This document shows positions 1-9,416 of a stretch of 61,536 nucleotides of DNA, piece after piece. Positions within the stretch are counted from its first letter, which is position 1. Every line of letters starts with the position of its first letter. Under the pieces are notes generated by a model. The model saw only the letters and a program-made list of their open reading frames with translations. It made no database searches and had not been told where the DNA came from. The position numbers and the translations under genes were made by a program. The stretch comes from Oscillospiraceae bacterium (GTDB taxonomy: Bacteria > Bacillota > Clostridia > Oscillospirales > JAAYXM01): assembly GCA_017559985.1 (NCBI GenBank), contig JAFYPW010000017.1, positions 1-61,536 on the forward strand, in the 5' to 3' direction.

Positions 1-28
1 AGCGCGTCTGCCATTCCGCCACGCCCGC
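1..28 (-). tRNA. tRNA-Leu, 5' part only (cut by window edge)
   Basis: Read on the minus strand from position 28, the sequence begins GCGGGCGTGGCGGAATGGCA, the 5' acceptor arm, T8, and D-arm start of a bacterial tRNA-Leu. The GCAGACGCGCT that follows fits the long D-loop region of Leu tRNAs. The anticodon lies outside the window, so the isoacceptor cannot be given. It starts only 13 nt after the recR stop codon, so it may be transcribed together with recR. A tRNA-Ser is possible but fits the D-arm less well. Confidence 0.75.
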
Positions 29-41
29 TTCTATTAATTTT

Positions 42-641
42 TCACATCTGTCTTCTGCCTTCGAGGGCTCGCGTGAGCGTCATTTCGTCGGCGTATTCAA
101 GATGACCGCCAACCGGGATACCGTATGCAAGGCGCGTTGCAGTCACTCCAAACGGAGAAAGCAGGCGCGCGATATACATCGCCGTCGCCTCGCCCTCGGT
201 ATCGGGGTTTGTTGCAAGGATAACCTCGCGTATTCCGCCGGCTGAAACTCTTCCTACAAGCTCTTTAATTTTTACATCATCGGGGCCTATTCCGTTCATC
301 GGAGATATGCAACCGTGGAGAACGTGATAGAGCCCGTTATATTCACGCGTTTTTTCAATAGCTGCAACATCTTTCGGGTCAGAAACCACGCATATGACGC
401 TTCTGTCTCGCGCTTCATCCTCACAAAGACTGCAGGTTTCGCTATCAGTTAAGTTCTGACACACTTTGCAGAACTTGACCGTTTTTTTAGCCGAAATTAT
501 CGCATTTGCAAAGCCCTCTGCTTCTGCCTCGGGAAGTGAGAGCACAAAAAAGGCAAGGCGCTGCGCGGTCTTTCTGCCGACGCCCGGAAGCTTCTGAAAC
601 TGCTCTATCAAGTTTTCAACCGGTGCCGTAAAAAAGCGCAT
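42..641 (-). CDS. recR: Recombination protein RecR
   Basis: RecR (199 aa, normal length) loads RecA on gapped DNA together with RecF and RecO. The N-terminal helix-hairpin-helix is visible at LPGVGRKTAQRLAFF (residues 19-33). A four-cysteine zinc module follows (CKVC...CSLC, about residues 58-73), then a Toprim domain with VVSDPKDVAAIE and the acidic TNPDTEGEATA stretch. It is downstream of ybaB (19 nt gap), the usual dnaX-ybaB-recR arrangement in Bacillota. It ends with TGA just before a tRNA-Leu. Identification is secure. Confidence 0.97.
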   Translation of the reverse strand: MRFFTAPVENLIEQFQKLPGVGRKTAQRLAFFVLSLPEAEAEGFANAIISAKKTVKFCKVCQNLTDSETCSLCEDEARDRSVICVVSDPKDVAAIEKTREYNGLYHVLHGCISPMNGIGPDDVKIKELVGRVSAGGIREVILATNPDTEGEATAMYIARLLSPFGVTATRLAYGIPVGGHLEYADEMTLTRALEGRRQM

Positions 642-660
642 CTTACCCTACCTCCGACTT

Positions 661-996
661 TTAGAACATTCCCGGGAGATTCATTCCTCCGGTGATTTTT
701 TTCATCTCGCCCGCTGCTGCCGTTTCTGCCCGGCTCATCGCCTCGCCTATTGCCGCAACGATGAGGTCTTCGAGCATCTCGACATCATCCGGGTCAACTG
801 CTTCGGGGGCAATTTTTATCGCCGTTACGCGATTTTTACCGTTTACAGTCGCCTCTACCACTCCGCCGCCGGCGCTTGCAGTATATGTCTTCTCTTCAAG
901 CTCTGCCTGCATACGCATCATATCCTGCTGCATCTTCTGAGCCTGCTTTATCATATTCATATTGATTCCGCCACCGGGAAATCCGCCTCTTGCCAT
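661..996 (-). CDS. ybaB: YbaB/EbfC family nucleoid-associated protein
   Basis: Small DNA-binding protein of the YbaB/EbfC family (111 aa). Family members form tweezer-like dimers on DNA. The Gly-rich start [10 protein letters not shown], the Met/Gln-rich helix [20 protein letters not shown], the core [15 protein letters not shown] and the C-terminal tail GGMNLPGMF are all family hallmarks. It lies between dnaX (13 nt upstream) and recR (19 nt downstream), as in most Bacillota, and is surely co-transcribed with them. The exact cellular role of the family is still loosely defined. Confidence 0.95.
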   Translation of the reverse strand: MARGGFPGGGINMNMIKQAQKMQQDMMRMQAELEEKTYTASAGGGVVEATVNGKNRVTAIKIAPEAVDPDDVEMLEDLIVAAIGEAMSRAETAAAGEMKKITGGMNLPGMF

Positions 997-1009
997 AACC
1001 TTTTTCTCC

Positions 1010-2608
1010 TTACTTTATTGTTAAGCCTTCCATTCCTTCAAGCCCCGATAGGAGCTCGTCAAGGCCGCTTGTTTCCTGCTTTTTTTCTTTATTTGCCTGT
1101 CTGCCCACGGTAAGGGCAATCCCGTCTGCCACATCATTCGCCACCGCGCGCAAGGTGTCCATATTCTCGGCTCTCGTGAGCATCTGAAGCACAAACGCGT
1201 TCTCGCTCGAAAGAGAGAGGATGTGCCCCGAAAGCTCTGCCTTTACAGACTTAAAAAGAGGTGTTACACCCGGAGAGAGCTTACTTTCCGCCGCGGCAAG
1301 TATCTTTTGCCAGATTGCATCGCCACCTGCGCAAGTTTCCTCTTTCACAGGCTTTTCAACCTTTTTCGCCGGAGTCTTTTCAGTCTCCGGTTCTTCTTTA
1401 TTCTGTGGCTCAGGTTTTTTCTCTTCTGTCTTTTTTTCTGTGGGTTTTACCGTCACAACAGAGCCTTGAAGTTTCCTTTCAAGCTCGGATATTCTTGATA
1501 TTAACGCGTCACAATCCATCACGCCTGCACTTTCGCAGATGCGGACACAGCAAAGCTCTGCATCAATTCTCTTATTCGGACTTGCCGCGATTGCGCCCGT
1601 TGCATTCTGCAATGCTTCAATGGCACTACAAAGACGGACATTGTCAAACTTGTCGGCAAGTGAATTAAGCTCACCTTCGGTATATCTTGCGCTCACGCGG
1701 GCGATATTTGTTCCGTCGTCAGCTTTGAGTATGAGCACATCACGGAAAATAGCCGCAATCTCATTTAAAACGGAGGTTATATTCTTTCCGCCGGTATAAA
1801 TCTCATTGAGCGACACGAGAGCTCCTTTAAGGTCGCGCTCGGAAAGAGCCCTTGCAAGGGAGAGTGTTTCAAGCCTTCCCGCATAACCCACTACGTTTTC
1901 AACCGTTTCTGCCGTGACGTTTCCGCCGCCGACGGATATACACTGGTCAAGAAGTGAAAGCGCATCGCGCATTGCTCCGTCCGCAAGACTTGCTATGTAC
2001 GACGCGGCGTCCTCTGAAAGGGTTGCGCCCTCGCTTCTTGCAATAAACATCATACGGTCTGCAATGACAGAAACAGGAACGCGCTTGAAAATAAATCTCT
2101 GGCAACGCGAAGCCACCGTCGCGGGGACTTTATGAAGCTCTGTCGTTGCAAGAATGAAAACAACGTGCTCGGGAGGCTCTTCCATAATCTTTAACAGTGC
2201 ATTGAACGCACTTGATGAAAACATATGGACCTCGTCTATTATATACACTCTCTTCTTCGCATTGGCGGGAGAGTACACCGCCTCGTCGCGCAGCTCGCGG
2301 ACATAATCTACACCGTTGTTTGATGCAGCGTCTATTTCAACTATATCTAAAACTTCTCCGCTTGTGATGCCGAGGCAGGTAGGGCATTTATTGCAGGGGT
2401 TTCCGTGAAACGGATTTTCACAGTTTACTGCCTTTGCGAGAATTTTGGCGCAGGTAGTCTTGCCCGTTCCGCGCGAGCCTGAGAACAAATATGCGTGGGA
2501 GGTCTTTCCCGTTTCGACCTGCTTTGTGAGCGTGTCGCATATGGCGGACTGCCCGACAACATCGGCAAAGCTCTGCGGTCTCCATTTTCTGTACAGCGCC
2601 TGATACAT
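1010..2608 (-). CDS. dnaX: DNA polymerase III subunit gamma/tau
   Basis: Clamp-loader ATPase of the replicative polymerase (532 aa). Walker [10 protein letters not shown] is near residue 45. The four-Cys zinc knuckle (CENPF...CNKCPTC, about 63-78) follows, then Walker [11 protein letters not shown] and sensor [19 protein letters not shown]. After the AAA+ and lid domains, a Lys/Glu/Pro-rich linker (about 390-430) leads to a short C-terminal domain, so the tau form is encoded. The start ATG follows the SRP RNA gene by 24 nt. I see no obvious programmed slippage site, though this was not tested exhaustively. Confidence 0.97.
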   Translation of the reverse strand: MYQALYRKWRPQSFADVVGQSAICDTLTKQVETGKTSHAYLFSGSRGTGKTTCAKILAKAVNCENPFHGNPCNKCPTCLGITSGEVLDIVEIDAASNNGVDYVRELRDEAVYSPANAKKRVYIIDEVHMFSSSAFNALLKIMEEPPEHVVFILATTELHKVPATVASRCQRFIFKRVPVSVIADRMMFIARSEGATLSEDAASYIASLADGAMRDALSLLDQCISVGGGNVTAETVENVVGYAGRLETLSLARALSERDLKGALVSLNEIYTGGKNITSVLNEIAAIFRDVLILKADDGTNIARVSARYTEGELNSLADKFDNVRLCSAIEALQNATGAIAASPNKRIDAELCCVRICESAGVMDCDALISRISELERKLQGSVVTVKPTEKKTEEKKPEPQNKEEPETEKTPAKKVEKPVKEETCAGGDAIWQKILAAAESKLSPGVTPLFKSVKAELSGHILSLSSENAFVLQMLTRAENMDTLRAVANDVADGIALTVGRQANKEKKQETSGLDELLSGLEGMEGLTIK

Positions 2609-2632
2609 CCTTATCTACCTCTGTTTTGTTCT

Positions 2633-2928
2633 GACCCATTGCACGACCGCACACCCACACCTCGACAACACAGGCATGTGCGGAATTTATATGACCGACT
2701 CAAAACCGGCACGCCTGCGGCACACAAAGAAAACCGCTTAATGCTGCTCGGTTCCCCGCCTGACATGGTTCACAGCCCTTCGCTGCGCAGGACCGGTTTC
2801 TCAACACCGTTCATATAACCCTGCCACACGACCCGGAAGCCTCAGAGCGGGAATTCCCCCCTGCTATAGCGGATTGCAGGTACAGGGCACCGCTGACTCC
2901 CCGGATAGTGCGGTCTTGCAACGGGTCA
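2633..2928 (-). ncRNA. ffs: Signal recognition particle RNA, large bacterial type
   Basis: About 296 nt, between asnA and dnaX. The minus strand carries the helix-8 signature GAACCATGTCAGG...GAGCAGCATTAAGCG, the asymmetric loop that binds Ffh. The two ends pair: 5' GACCCGTTGCAAGACCGCA matches 3' TGCGGTCGTGCAATGGGTC with few mismatches, giving the long helix 5 expected of the large Gram-positive SRP RNA with an Alu domain. The 5' region with GGGGAGTCAGCGGTGCCC and tandem small hairpins fits the Alu fold. I found no convincing own promoter, so it may be processed from a glnA-asnA transcript. Confidence 0.9.
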
Positions 2929-2944
2929 GAATATTTGTTTTTAT

Positions 2945-3955
2945 TTAAAGCAATTTGATTCCTGCTGCTTTGCAGACCTCAACATCTGCTGCCGGCCACA
3001 CCGACGACTGAACCTCGCCGATATGCGCGCAGTCAAGCATATACATACAAAGACGCGACTGACCTATTCCTCCGCCAATTGTATAAGGAAGCTTTCCCTC
3101 TACAAGAGCCTTCTGGAACGGAAGCTCAAGCCTGTCTTCACAACCCTCTGCACGAAGCTGGGAAACAAGCGCAGCCTCGTCAACCCTGATGCCCATTGAG
3201 GAAATCTCAAATGCGCAGTCAAGGAGCGGATAATAAAGAACTATATCGCCATTAAGAGTCCAATCGTCATAGTCAGGTGCGCGGCCGTCGTGCTTACCGC
3301 CGTTTTTGAGCCTTCCGCCTATCTGCGAAATAAACACAGCGCCATACTCGCGGGCAATCGCGTGTTCGCGCTCTTTTCCGGTAAGATTGGGATATTTCTC
3401 TTCAAGCTCGTATGTCGAGAAGAAAGCTATCTCATCGGGCAACTTTTTCTGTGTACCGAAGCAGTCTGAAACCTCGCGCTCGGCATCGCGGACAACATTA
3501 TATATTTTGCGCACAATATCCTGCAAAAATTCAGTGGTGCGCTGCTCTTTTGAAATGACAAGCTCCCAGTCCCACTGGTCAACATAGATGGAGTGGAGGT
3601 TATCCGTCATCTCATCGCGGCGGATGGCGTTCATATCGGTATAAAGACCTTCGCCGACAGAGAAGCCGTAATTTGCAAGTGCCATTCTCTTCCACTTGGC
3701 AAGAGAGTGAACTATTTCATAGACGCTTCCGGGCTGTTCCAAAAGGTCAAACACAACGGGGCGCTCAATACCGTTTAAGTTATCGTTGAGCCCCATCCCG
3801 CTCTTTACGAAGAGCGGAGCGCTGACACGCTCGAGCTTTAATGCCTTTGCAAGGCGTTGCTCGAACATATCCTTTATCATCTTCACTCCGCGCTCGGTGT
3901 CGCGGATTGACATTTTTCTGTTATAGCCCTCGGGCAGAATAAGTCTTTCTTTCAT
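2945..3955 (-). CDS. asnA: Aspartate--ammonia ligase (AsnA-type asparagine synthetase)
   Basis: Ammonia-dependent asparagine synthetase (336 aa; about 330 is usual). It converts aspartate, ATP and NH3 to asparagine, AMP and PPi. Motifs of this class II tRNA-synthetase-like fold are clear: VVHSLAKWKR, GEGLYTDMNAIRRDE, SIYVDQWDWE, HDGRAPDYDDW and the C-terminal TIGGGIGQSRL. It begins 13 nt after the end of glnA and shares its promoter, so the operon pairs two ammonia-fixing enzymes. Because glnA carries a nonsense codon, polarity on asnA is possible. Confidence 0.97.
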   Translation of the reverse strand: MKERLILPEGYNRKMSIRDTERGVKMIKDMFEQRLAKALKLERVSAPLFVKSGMGLNDNLNGIERPVVFDLLEQPGSVYEIVHSLAKWKRMALANYGFSVGEGLYTDMNAIRRDEMTDNLHSIYVDQWDWELVISKEQRTTEFLQDIVRKIYNVVRDAEREVSDCFGTQKKLPDEIAFFSTYELEEKYPNLTGKEREHAIAREYGAVFISQIGGRLKNGGKHDGRAPDYDDWTLNGDIVLYYPLLDCAFEISSMGIRVDEAALVSQLRAEGCEDRLELPFQKALVEGKLPYTIGGGIGQSRLCMYMLDCAHIGEVQSSVWPAADVEVCKAAGIKLL

Positions 3956-3968
3956 ACTGTTTTTTCCT

Positions 3969-5297
3969 TTAATACTTTATAAGATAGCGATTGACCTCCC
4001 ACTGATGAACGGTGGTGGTGTATTCGTGCCACTCGCGGCGCTTCGCCTCTATGTATTTCGGTGCAATATGGTCACCTATCGTTTTAAGCATAAGCTCGTC
4101 GCGCTCGAATTCGTCAACAGCCTCGGAAAGGTTCTTCGGAAGCGCGCGGATGTTGTTCTTTTTAAGCTCTTCCTTTGACATTTCGAAGATGTTTGTTTCG
4201 ACAGACGGCGGCGGAGTGAGATTTTTCTTTATTCCGTCAAGACCTGCCGCAAGCACTGCCGCAAAAGCGAGATACGGGTTTGCCGCAGGGTCGGGGTTTC
4301 TTATCTCAATTCTCGTGCCCTCGCCCGATGCGCTCGGAACACGGACAAGCGGGCTTCTGTTCTTTGCAGACCACGCAATATGGACAGGTGCTTCATATCC
4401 CGCAACAAGTCTCTTATATGAGTTTACAAGAGGGTTTGTAACTGCGCTCATTCCGCGTGAATGCTATATCACGCCTGCTATGAAGCAATATGCGTCGTGG
4501 CTTAAACCAAGCTTGTCGTCCGGGTTATAGAATACATTCTTTCCGTTTTTTGAAAGTGATATATTTATATGCATACCCGAACCGCATATTCCGTATATGG
4601 GCTTTGGCATAAACGTTGCGTGGAGGCCGTTTTTGTGCGCAATAGTCTTGACTAAAAGCTTAAAAGTGATTATATTATCGGCAGTTGTGAGCGCTTCGCC
4701 GTATTTAAAATCAATCTCGTGCTGGCTGTCTGCATTTTCGTGATGTGAGGCTTCGATTTCAAAACCCATTTCTTCAAGATATTTGCACATCTCGCGGCGG
4801 ACGCTCTCATCCGTATCAACGGGACCTAAGTCAAAATATCCTGCACGGTCGTTTCTTATCGCGGTGGGATTTCCGTTTTCGTCCGTTTTAAAGAGGAAGA
4901 ATTCCGCCTCAGGGCCTATATTTACCGTGTATCCCATATCGGCAGCTTCAGAAAGCACTTTTTTGAGAACACAGCGCGGGTCGCCCATAAACGGATTTCC
5001 CTTTGTGTCGTAAACATCGCAGATGAGGCGGGCAACCTTTCCGCCCTCGTTTATCCACGGAAGAATACAGAAGGAGTTTAAATCGGGATACAGATACATA
5101 TCCGACTCCTCAACACGGACAAAGCCCTCAATGGAAGAGCCATCGAACATACACTTGTTGTCAAGTGCACGCGAAAGCTGTCGTGCGGTTATTGAAATAT
5201 TTTTCATTGTTCCGAAAATATCGGTAAATTGGAGACGGATAAACCTGACGTCCTCTTCTTTAACTATTCTTTCTATATCCTCACGAGTATAACCCAT
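3969..5297 (-). pseudogene. glnA: Glutamine synthetase type I, interrupted by an in-frame TAG
   Basis: One continuous frame of 443 codons, matching the usual length of about 444 residues, is broken by a single TAG at codon 278 (positions 4464-4466). The first part holds [47 protein letters not shown] and [10 protein letters not shown]. The second holds AVTNPLVNSYKRLVAGYEAP, SAKNRSPLVRVP and NPDPAANPYLA. Homologues read FIAG..KHA where this reads FIAGVI-stop-HS, so one change in a Lys codon (AAG to TAG) explains it. The N-terminal piece (277 aa) would lack much of the active site. An ATG sits four codons after the stop, without a good ribosome site. A sequencing error, a real pseudogene or suppression are the options. 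Confidence 0.85.
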
Positions 5298-5331
5298 AAC
5301 GGCACCTCCGCCTTTTCTTGATTAATTTATT

Positions 5332-5360
5332 ATTTTACCATAAAAACCTTGTTTTTTCAA
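5332..5360 (-). promoter_or_regulatory. Predicted sigma-A promoter of glnA-asnA
   Basis: On the minus strand TTGAAA, 17 nt, TAAAAT, about 35 nt upstream of the glnA start. The start has a strong GGAGG ribosome site. The -35 box overlaps the stop of the upstream gene. The motif CTTGAAAAAACAAGGTTTTT around the -35 could also form a small hairpin followed by a T run, ending the long upstream operon. I see no clear GlnR or TnrA-type TGTNA-N7-TNACA site. Confidence 0.6.
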
Positions 5361-6358
5361 GAGCGTTCTATCACGACAGAGAAGCCGGAAAGCGCGTCAC
5401 TCTCAAAAACCCGAACGGAAGAAAAGCCGGTCTCCTCCGTAAGTTTTTTAATGTTTGCTCTTTTCTGACCGACACACGCGGACTTTTTTCCGCGTGCAAC
5501 GTATATGTTTATATTTTCCCCGGAAATACCCTTTTCTTCCGCTTCTTTCCGTATTCTCTGAAAAAACCTCTCTGACATCGCCATTTCGCCGAGCGCGGGG
5601 TGATATGCGCCACAAACGGCATCGCCTGCGGAAAGCTCGTCTGACGGGTTGAGCCCGAAGCGTATTACGGGGATGTTTTCTTCATCAAATATTTCAAGTA
5701 TCTCCGCGCCAAGCCTTGCTGCCTCCTTGGGAGTTGCGGGGATATACTCCCCTTTCTGCATAAGCGAAAGGAGCGCGGTATCTTTTATAACAACCGTCGG
5801 ATAAACGCGCACGCCATCGGGGTTAAGCTTTGCTATTTCTCGCGCGGTGTAAATATCCTTTTGTTCATCACTTCCGGGAAGGTGCGTCATCATTTGCAGG
5901 ATGAGCGAAAAACCGTACCTGCGGACAAGCTTTGCAGCATTGCGCGCATCAAATGCCGTATGCCCTCTGCCGGATTTCAGGAGCACGTCTTCATCCATAG
6001 ACTGAACACCGAGCTCTATCGTCTTTACACCTTTTTCGCGAAGAAGAGACAACACTTCGTCATCAATGCAATCGGGTCTTGTCGAGAGTCGGATTGAAGA
6101 AATTTCTCCGCTTTCAATATACGGCGCGACGGCATCAAGATACGCCGTCATATCAGGCCCCGATATTGCGGTAAAGCTTCCGCCGTAAAACGCAACCTCG
6201 GCTCTGCTTTTTATTTTTGCAAGAGCTTCTTCAATAATTTTTGTTACATCCTCTGCCGTCGGTGGTGCAATCGTTCCCGCTATCTTTTTCTGATTGCAGA
6301 AAACACAGTCGTGCGGGCAGCCGACATGCGGAATGAAAACCGGGATTATCGCACCCAT
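5357..6358 (-). CDS. Elp3-like radical SAM protein
   Basis: Radical SAM enzyme of 333 aa with the cluster motif CPHDCVFCNQ (C-x4-C-x2-C spacing, residues 14-21), as in the Elp3/HemN-like group. Further core elements are VAFYGGSFTAI, SIRLSTRPDCID and KTIELGVQSMDEDVL. Length and neighbours (rnc and plsX upstream) match a conserved Clostridia gene often annotated as elongator-like Elp3 without an obvious acetyltransferase domain. The substrate is unknown; a tRNA modification role is only inferred from the family name. The start overlaps the rnc stop (TAATG), so translation is probably coupled. It is the last gene of the greA-lysS unit. Confidence 0.85.
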   Translation of the reverse strand: MGAIIPVFIPHVGCPHDCVFCNQKKIAGTIAPPTAEDVTKIIEEALAKIKSRAEVAFYGGSFTAISGPDMTAYLDAVAPYIESGEISSIRLSTRPDCIDDEVLSLLREKGVKTIELGVQSMDEDVLLKSGRGHTAFDARNAAKLVRRYGFSLILQMMTHLPGSDEQKDIYTAREIAKLNPDGVRVYPTVVIKDTALLSLMQKGEYIPATPKEAARLGAEILEIFDEENIPVIRFGLNPSDELSAGDAVCGAYHPALGEMAMSERFFQRIRKEAEEKGISGENINIYVARGKKSACVGQKRANIKKLTEETGFSSVRVFESDALSGFSVVIERS

Positions 6359-7062
6359 TATTCCATACCCATAAGCTTCAAAGCTTCGCGCGCCGCCATC
6401 TGTTCGGCTTCCTTCTTACTGTGTCCTACTCCGCGACCGATTGGGTTACTGTTTATCATTACCTCAACGATAAAGTTCCGTTCGTGGTCAGGCCCGTTTG
6501 AGTCAAGCATTCTGTATGAAAGCTTCTCACCGCGGTTTTTCTGAACAATCTCCTGAAGCGTTGTTTTATAGTCTGTAACGCTCCACTCGCCGCCGCGTGC
6601 CGCACAGAAAACAAAGCGTTCTATAAACCGCCGTGCCTCTTCTTCACCGGAATCAAGATAAATCGCACCGATTACCGCCTCAAACGCGTCGGCAAGGATA
6701 GAGTCGCGGTCTCTTCCGCCGCCGCTTTCCTCGCCGTGGCCGAGACGCAGCTCGCGTCCCAGCCCGATCTCACGGGCTCGCTCGCACAGAGCACCTGTGC
6801 AAACAAGCGAGGAGCGCATTTTCGTAAGCTCTCCTTCCGGCTCGTCGGGGTATTTTTCAAACAGATACAGCGCCGTATTCATGCCAAGAACAGAATCGCC
6901 CAGAAATTCCAGGCGTTCGTTATCGAGCACGTTTGCGGCGCGGTTTTCGTTTGCATATGAGCTGTGCGTTACGGCACGGATAAACAGCTCGCGGTTTTTG
7001 AACTTATACCCTATTTTCTTTTCAAAGCGTTCTGCATCCGGTTTTGCGGGAGTCTTACTCAT
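6358..7062 (-). CDS. rnc: Ribonuclease III
   Basis: Double-strand-specific RNase (234 aa from the ATG) that processes rRNA precursors and, in Gram-positives, SRP RNA. The RNase III signature NERLEFLGDSVLGM is near residues 46-60. The second acidic cluster follows in DAFEAVIGAIYLDSGEEEA. A C-terminal dsRNA-binding domain (about 160-234) ends with KKEAEQMAAREALKLMG. A GTG one codon upstream (7065) is an alternative start. It overlaps the end of plsX by 8 nt. Confidence 0.97.
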   Translation of the reverse strand: MSKTPAKPDAERFEKKIGYKFKNRELFIRAVTHSSYANENRAANVLDNERLEFLGDSVLGMNTALYLFEKYPDEPEGELTKMRSSLVCTGALCERAREIGLGRELRLGHGEESGGGRDRDSILADAFEAVIGAIYLDSGEEEARRFIERFVFCAARGGEWSVTDYKTTLQEIVQKNRGEKLSYRMLDSNGPDHERNFIVEVMINSNPIGRGVGHSKKEAEQMAAREALKLMGME

Positions 7063-8080
7063 CACTCGTCTCTTCTCCTTTAAGGCTGCTTGAAAGCTTT
7101 ATCGTCATCCCTGAGTCTATATAGTCTATCGCCTGAATAACGGCATTACGGAGAGCTTTTGCCTTTGCAGAGCCGTGCGCCTTTATTACCGGCTTTCTCA
7201 CACCGAGAAGAGGCGCGCCGCCTGCTTCGTTATAGTCAATCTTCTGTTTGAAGCTGCCTATATGCTTTCTGACAAGAAGTGCGGCAATCTTTCCTGCAAA
7301 CGAGCCCATAAACATGCCTTTGAGCTCACGCGCAAAGAACATACCGACTCCTTCCATAGTTTTAAGATAAACATTTCCTGAAAAACCGTCGGCAACTATA
7401 ACATCAGCACTTCCGAGAGGGCCGTCGCGGCCTTCAATGTTTCCGACAAAGTTTATTTCTCCGCGCTCCGCCGCTTCCGAGAGAAGCTTATGCGCCTGGC
7501 GATGCACTTCATCGCCCTTATGCGCTTCTGCACCATTGTTGAGAAGACCGATGCGCGGATTCTTTATACCGAGCGCATTCTCTGAGTAAAACGCACCCAT
7601 AAGCGCAAACTGGTAAAGATATTCCGGTGTGCACTCTGCATTTGCGCCGCTGTCTATGAGGAGTGCCACACCCTCTGCCGTTGGGATGACAGGAGCAAGT
7701 GCTGCACGGCGGATTCCGCGGATTCTTTTAACGATGAGTGTTGCCTGGGTAAGAAGTGCGCCGGTGTTGCCTGCGCTGACAAGCGCATCACCCTTGCCGT
7801 CTGCAAGAAGCTTCAACGCAACAGTCATGGAAGCGCCGGGTTTCTGCTTCATTACGGCAAGCGGGTCGTCCTCCATCTCAACGACCTCCTCGGCATTTAC
7901 TACCGATATGTTCTTTTTATACTCGTTTCCCGGGTCCTCGGCTTTGAGGTGCTTTCTTATCTCCTCTTCTTTGCCGACGAGGACAATGTCAATATCAAGC
8001 TCGTCAATTGCCATAATAGCGCCACGGACGAATTCTCCTGCGCCATTATCACTTCCCATTGTATCAAGAATTATTCTCAT
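7055..8080 (-). CDS. plsX: Phosphate acyltransferase PlsX
   Basis: Makes acyl-phosphate from acyl-ACP and phosphate, the first step of the PlsX/Y/C phospholipid pathway (341 aa). Family motifs include the start [66 protein letters not shown] and [18 protein letters not shown]. The plsX-rnc order is common in Bacillota, but no acpP lies between them here. The start overlaps the end of trmFO by 17 nt. Confidence 0.97.
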   Translation of the reverse strand: MRIILDTMGSDNGAGEFVRGAIMAIDELDIDIVLVGKEEEIRKHLKAEDPGNEYKKNISVVNAEEVVEMEDDPLAVMKQKPGASMTVALKLLADGKGDALVSAGNTGALLTQATLIVKRIRGIRRAALAPVIPTAEGVALLIDSGANAECTPEYLYQFALMGAFYSENALGIKNPRIGLLNNGAEAHKGDEVHRQAHKLLSEAAERGEINFVGNIEGRDGPLGSADVIVADGFSGNVYLKTMEGVGMFFARELKGMFMGSFAGKIAALLVRKHIGSFKQKIDYNEAGGAPLLGVRKPVIKAHGSAKAKALRNAVIQAIDYIDSGMTIKLSSSLKGEETSDE

Positions 8081-9416
8081 CGTTTTTCCCCATTCCGTTA
8101 TATTTTTCTCTTATATTTTCTATTATGTCCAACGACCGCTTTGCAAGAATGGCATTTTTTTCTTTTTTTATCTTTATCCGTACATCGAGCGGTGGCATTA
8201 TTCCAAAGTTTATGTTCATCGGCTGAAAATCGCCGACACTTCCCGAGCTTACATATATTCCGAGCGCACCGATTGCCGTCTCCCGGGGAAATTCGGGCGG
8301 CTTTTCCCCGAAAATCTTGCAGGCGAGCGAAAGGCCCGCATAAAGCCCGGATGCGGCAGACTCAACATAGCCTTCAACACCCGTCATCTGCCCTGCAAAG
8401 AAGAGCATATCGTCGCGTTTTGTGCTGTAATCAGCATCGAGAAGCCCCGGTGATTTGATGTATGTATTTCTGTGCATAACGCCGTATCTCACAAACTCTG
8501 CGTTTTTAAGTGCAGGTATCATCGAAAACACGCGCTTCTGCTCTCCAAACTTCAAGTGGGTCTGGAAACCGACCATATTGTACAGCGTTCCCTCGCGGTT
8601 GTCGCGGCGAAGCTGAACCACAGCATACGGAGTTATCTCCGTGCCCGGCAGCCGAAGTCCCACGGGCTTCATCGGTCCGTAGCGCAAAGTTTCATATCCG
8701 CGGCGCGCCATAACCTCACACGGCATACATCCCTCAAAAACGCGGTCGGTTTCAAAGCCGTGAACCTCGGCGCATTCCGCCGTTATGAGCGCTTCATAAA
8801 ACTTGCGGTATTCCTCCTCGGTCATCGGGCAGTTTATATAATCTGCGCTGCCCTTGTCATATCTTGATTTGAAATATGCGCTCTCCATATCGACACTTTC
8901 AAATGTAACTATGGGCGCGGCGGCGTCAAAAAAGCTTAAATAAGCTTCTCCGCCGAGATATGTGCGGATGGATTCGGAAAGCGCTTTTTCCGTAAGCGGC
9001 CCCGTCGCAACGATGAGCGGGCGCGTTTTTGGAAGCTCTGAAATTTCTTCTTCAATAACAGTTATGTTTTTATGACTGCGTATTTTTTCTGTTATATACG
9101 CAGAAAACCGCTCACGGTCAACCGCAAGCGCACCGCCGGCAGGCGTTCTTGTCTCGTCTGCCGCCTGCATTATGAGTGAGTCAAGCCGTCTCATCTCCTC
9201 TTTGAGAAGACCGACGGCATTTTCTACATTTGCTGCACGGAGAGAGTTTGAACAGACAAGCTCAGCAAAGCCCTCGCTCTTATGTGCAGGGCTTTTTTTG
9301 TTCGGCTTCATTTCATAAAGCGAAACCTTTATTCCGCGCACCGCAAGTTGCCACGCGGCTTCACAACCCGCAAGCCCCGCGCCTATGACGGTTGCTTTTT
9401 TTTCTTTACTTACCAC
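8064..9416 (-). CDS. trmFO: FADH2/folate-dependent tRNA U54 methyltransferase TrmFO
   Basis: Forms ribothymidine at position 54 of tRNA using methylene-tetrahydrofolate and FAD. The FAD-binding loop [12 protein letters not shown] is at residues 9-20. [40 protein letters not shown] and [11 protein letters not shown] are family motifs. The frame is open far upstream into topA, but the start is fixed at GTG 9416 by GGAG seven bases before it, giving 450 aa; typical members have about 435-450. It overlaps the topA end by 11 nt. The topA-trmFO pair is a standard Bacillota arrangement. Confidence 0.95.
   Translation of the reverse strand: MVSKEKKATVIGAGLAGCEAAWQLAVRGIKVSLYEMKPNKKSPAHKSEGFAELVCSNSLRAANVENAVGLLKEEMRRLDSLIMQAADETRTPAGGALAVDRERFSAYITEKIRSHKNITVIEEEISELPKTRPLIVATGPLTEKALSESIRTYLGGEAYLSFFDAAAPIVTFESVDMESAYFKSRYDKGSADYINCPMTEEEYRKFYEALITAECAEVHGFETDRVFEGCMPCEVMARRGYETLRYGPMKPVGLRLPGTEITPYAVVQLRRDNREGTLYNMVGFQTHLKFGEQKRVFSMIPALKNAEFVRYGVMHRNTYIKSPGLLDADYSTKRDDMLFFAGQMTGVEGYVESAASGLYAGLSLACKIFGEKPPEFPRETAIGALGIYVSSGSVGDFQPMNINFGIMPPLDVRIKIKKEKNAILAKRSLDIIENIREKYNGMGKNDENNS

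Noticed and set aside
2929..2944. Separate promoter for the SRP RNA
   Set aside because: The 16-bp gap and asnA end show no -35/-10 pair with acceptable spacing.
4464..4466. TAG recoded to an amino acid (alternative code or pyrrolysine)
   Set aside because: infB and yycH end with TAG at their expected C-termini, only one internal TAG was noticed, and no pyl genes are visible here.
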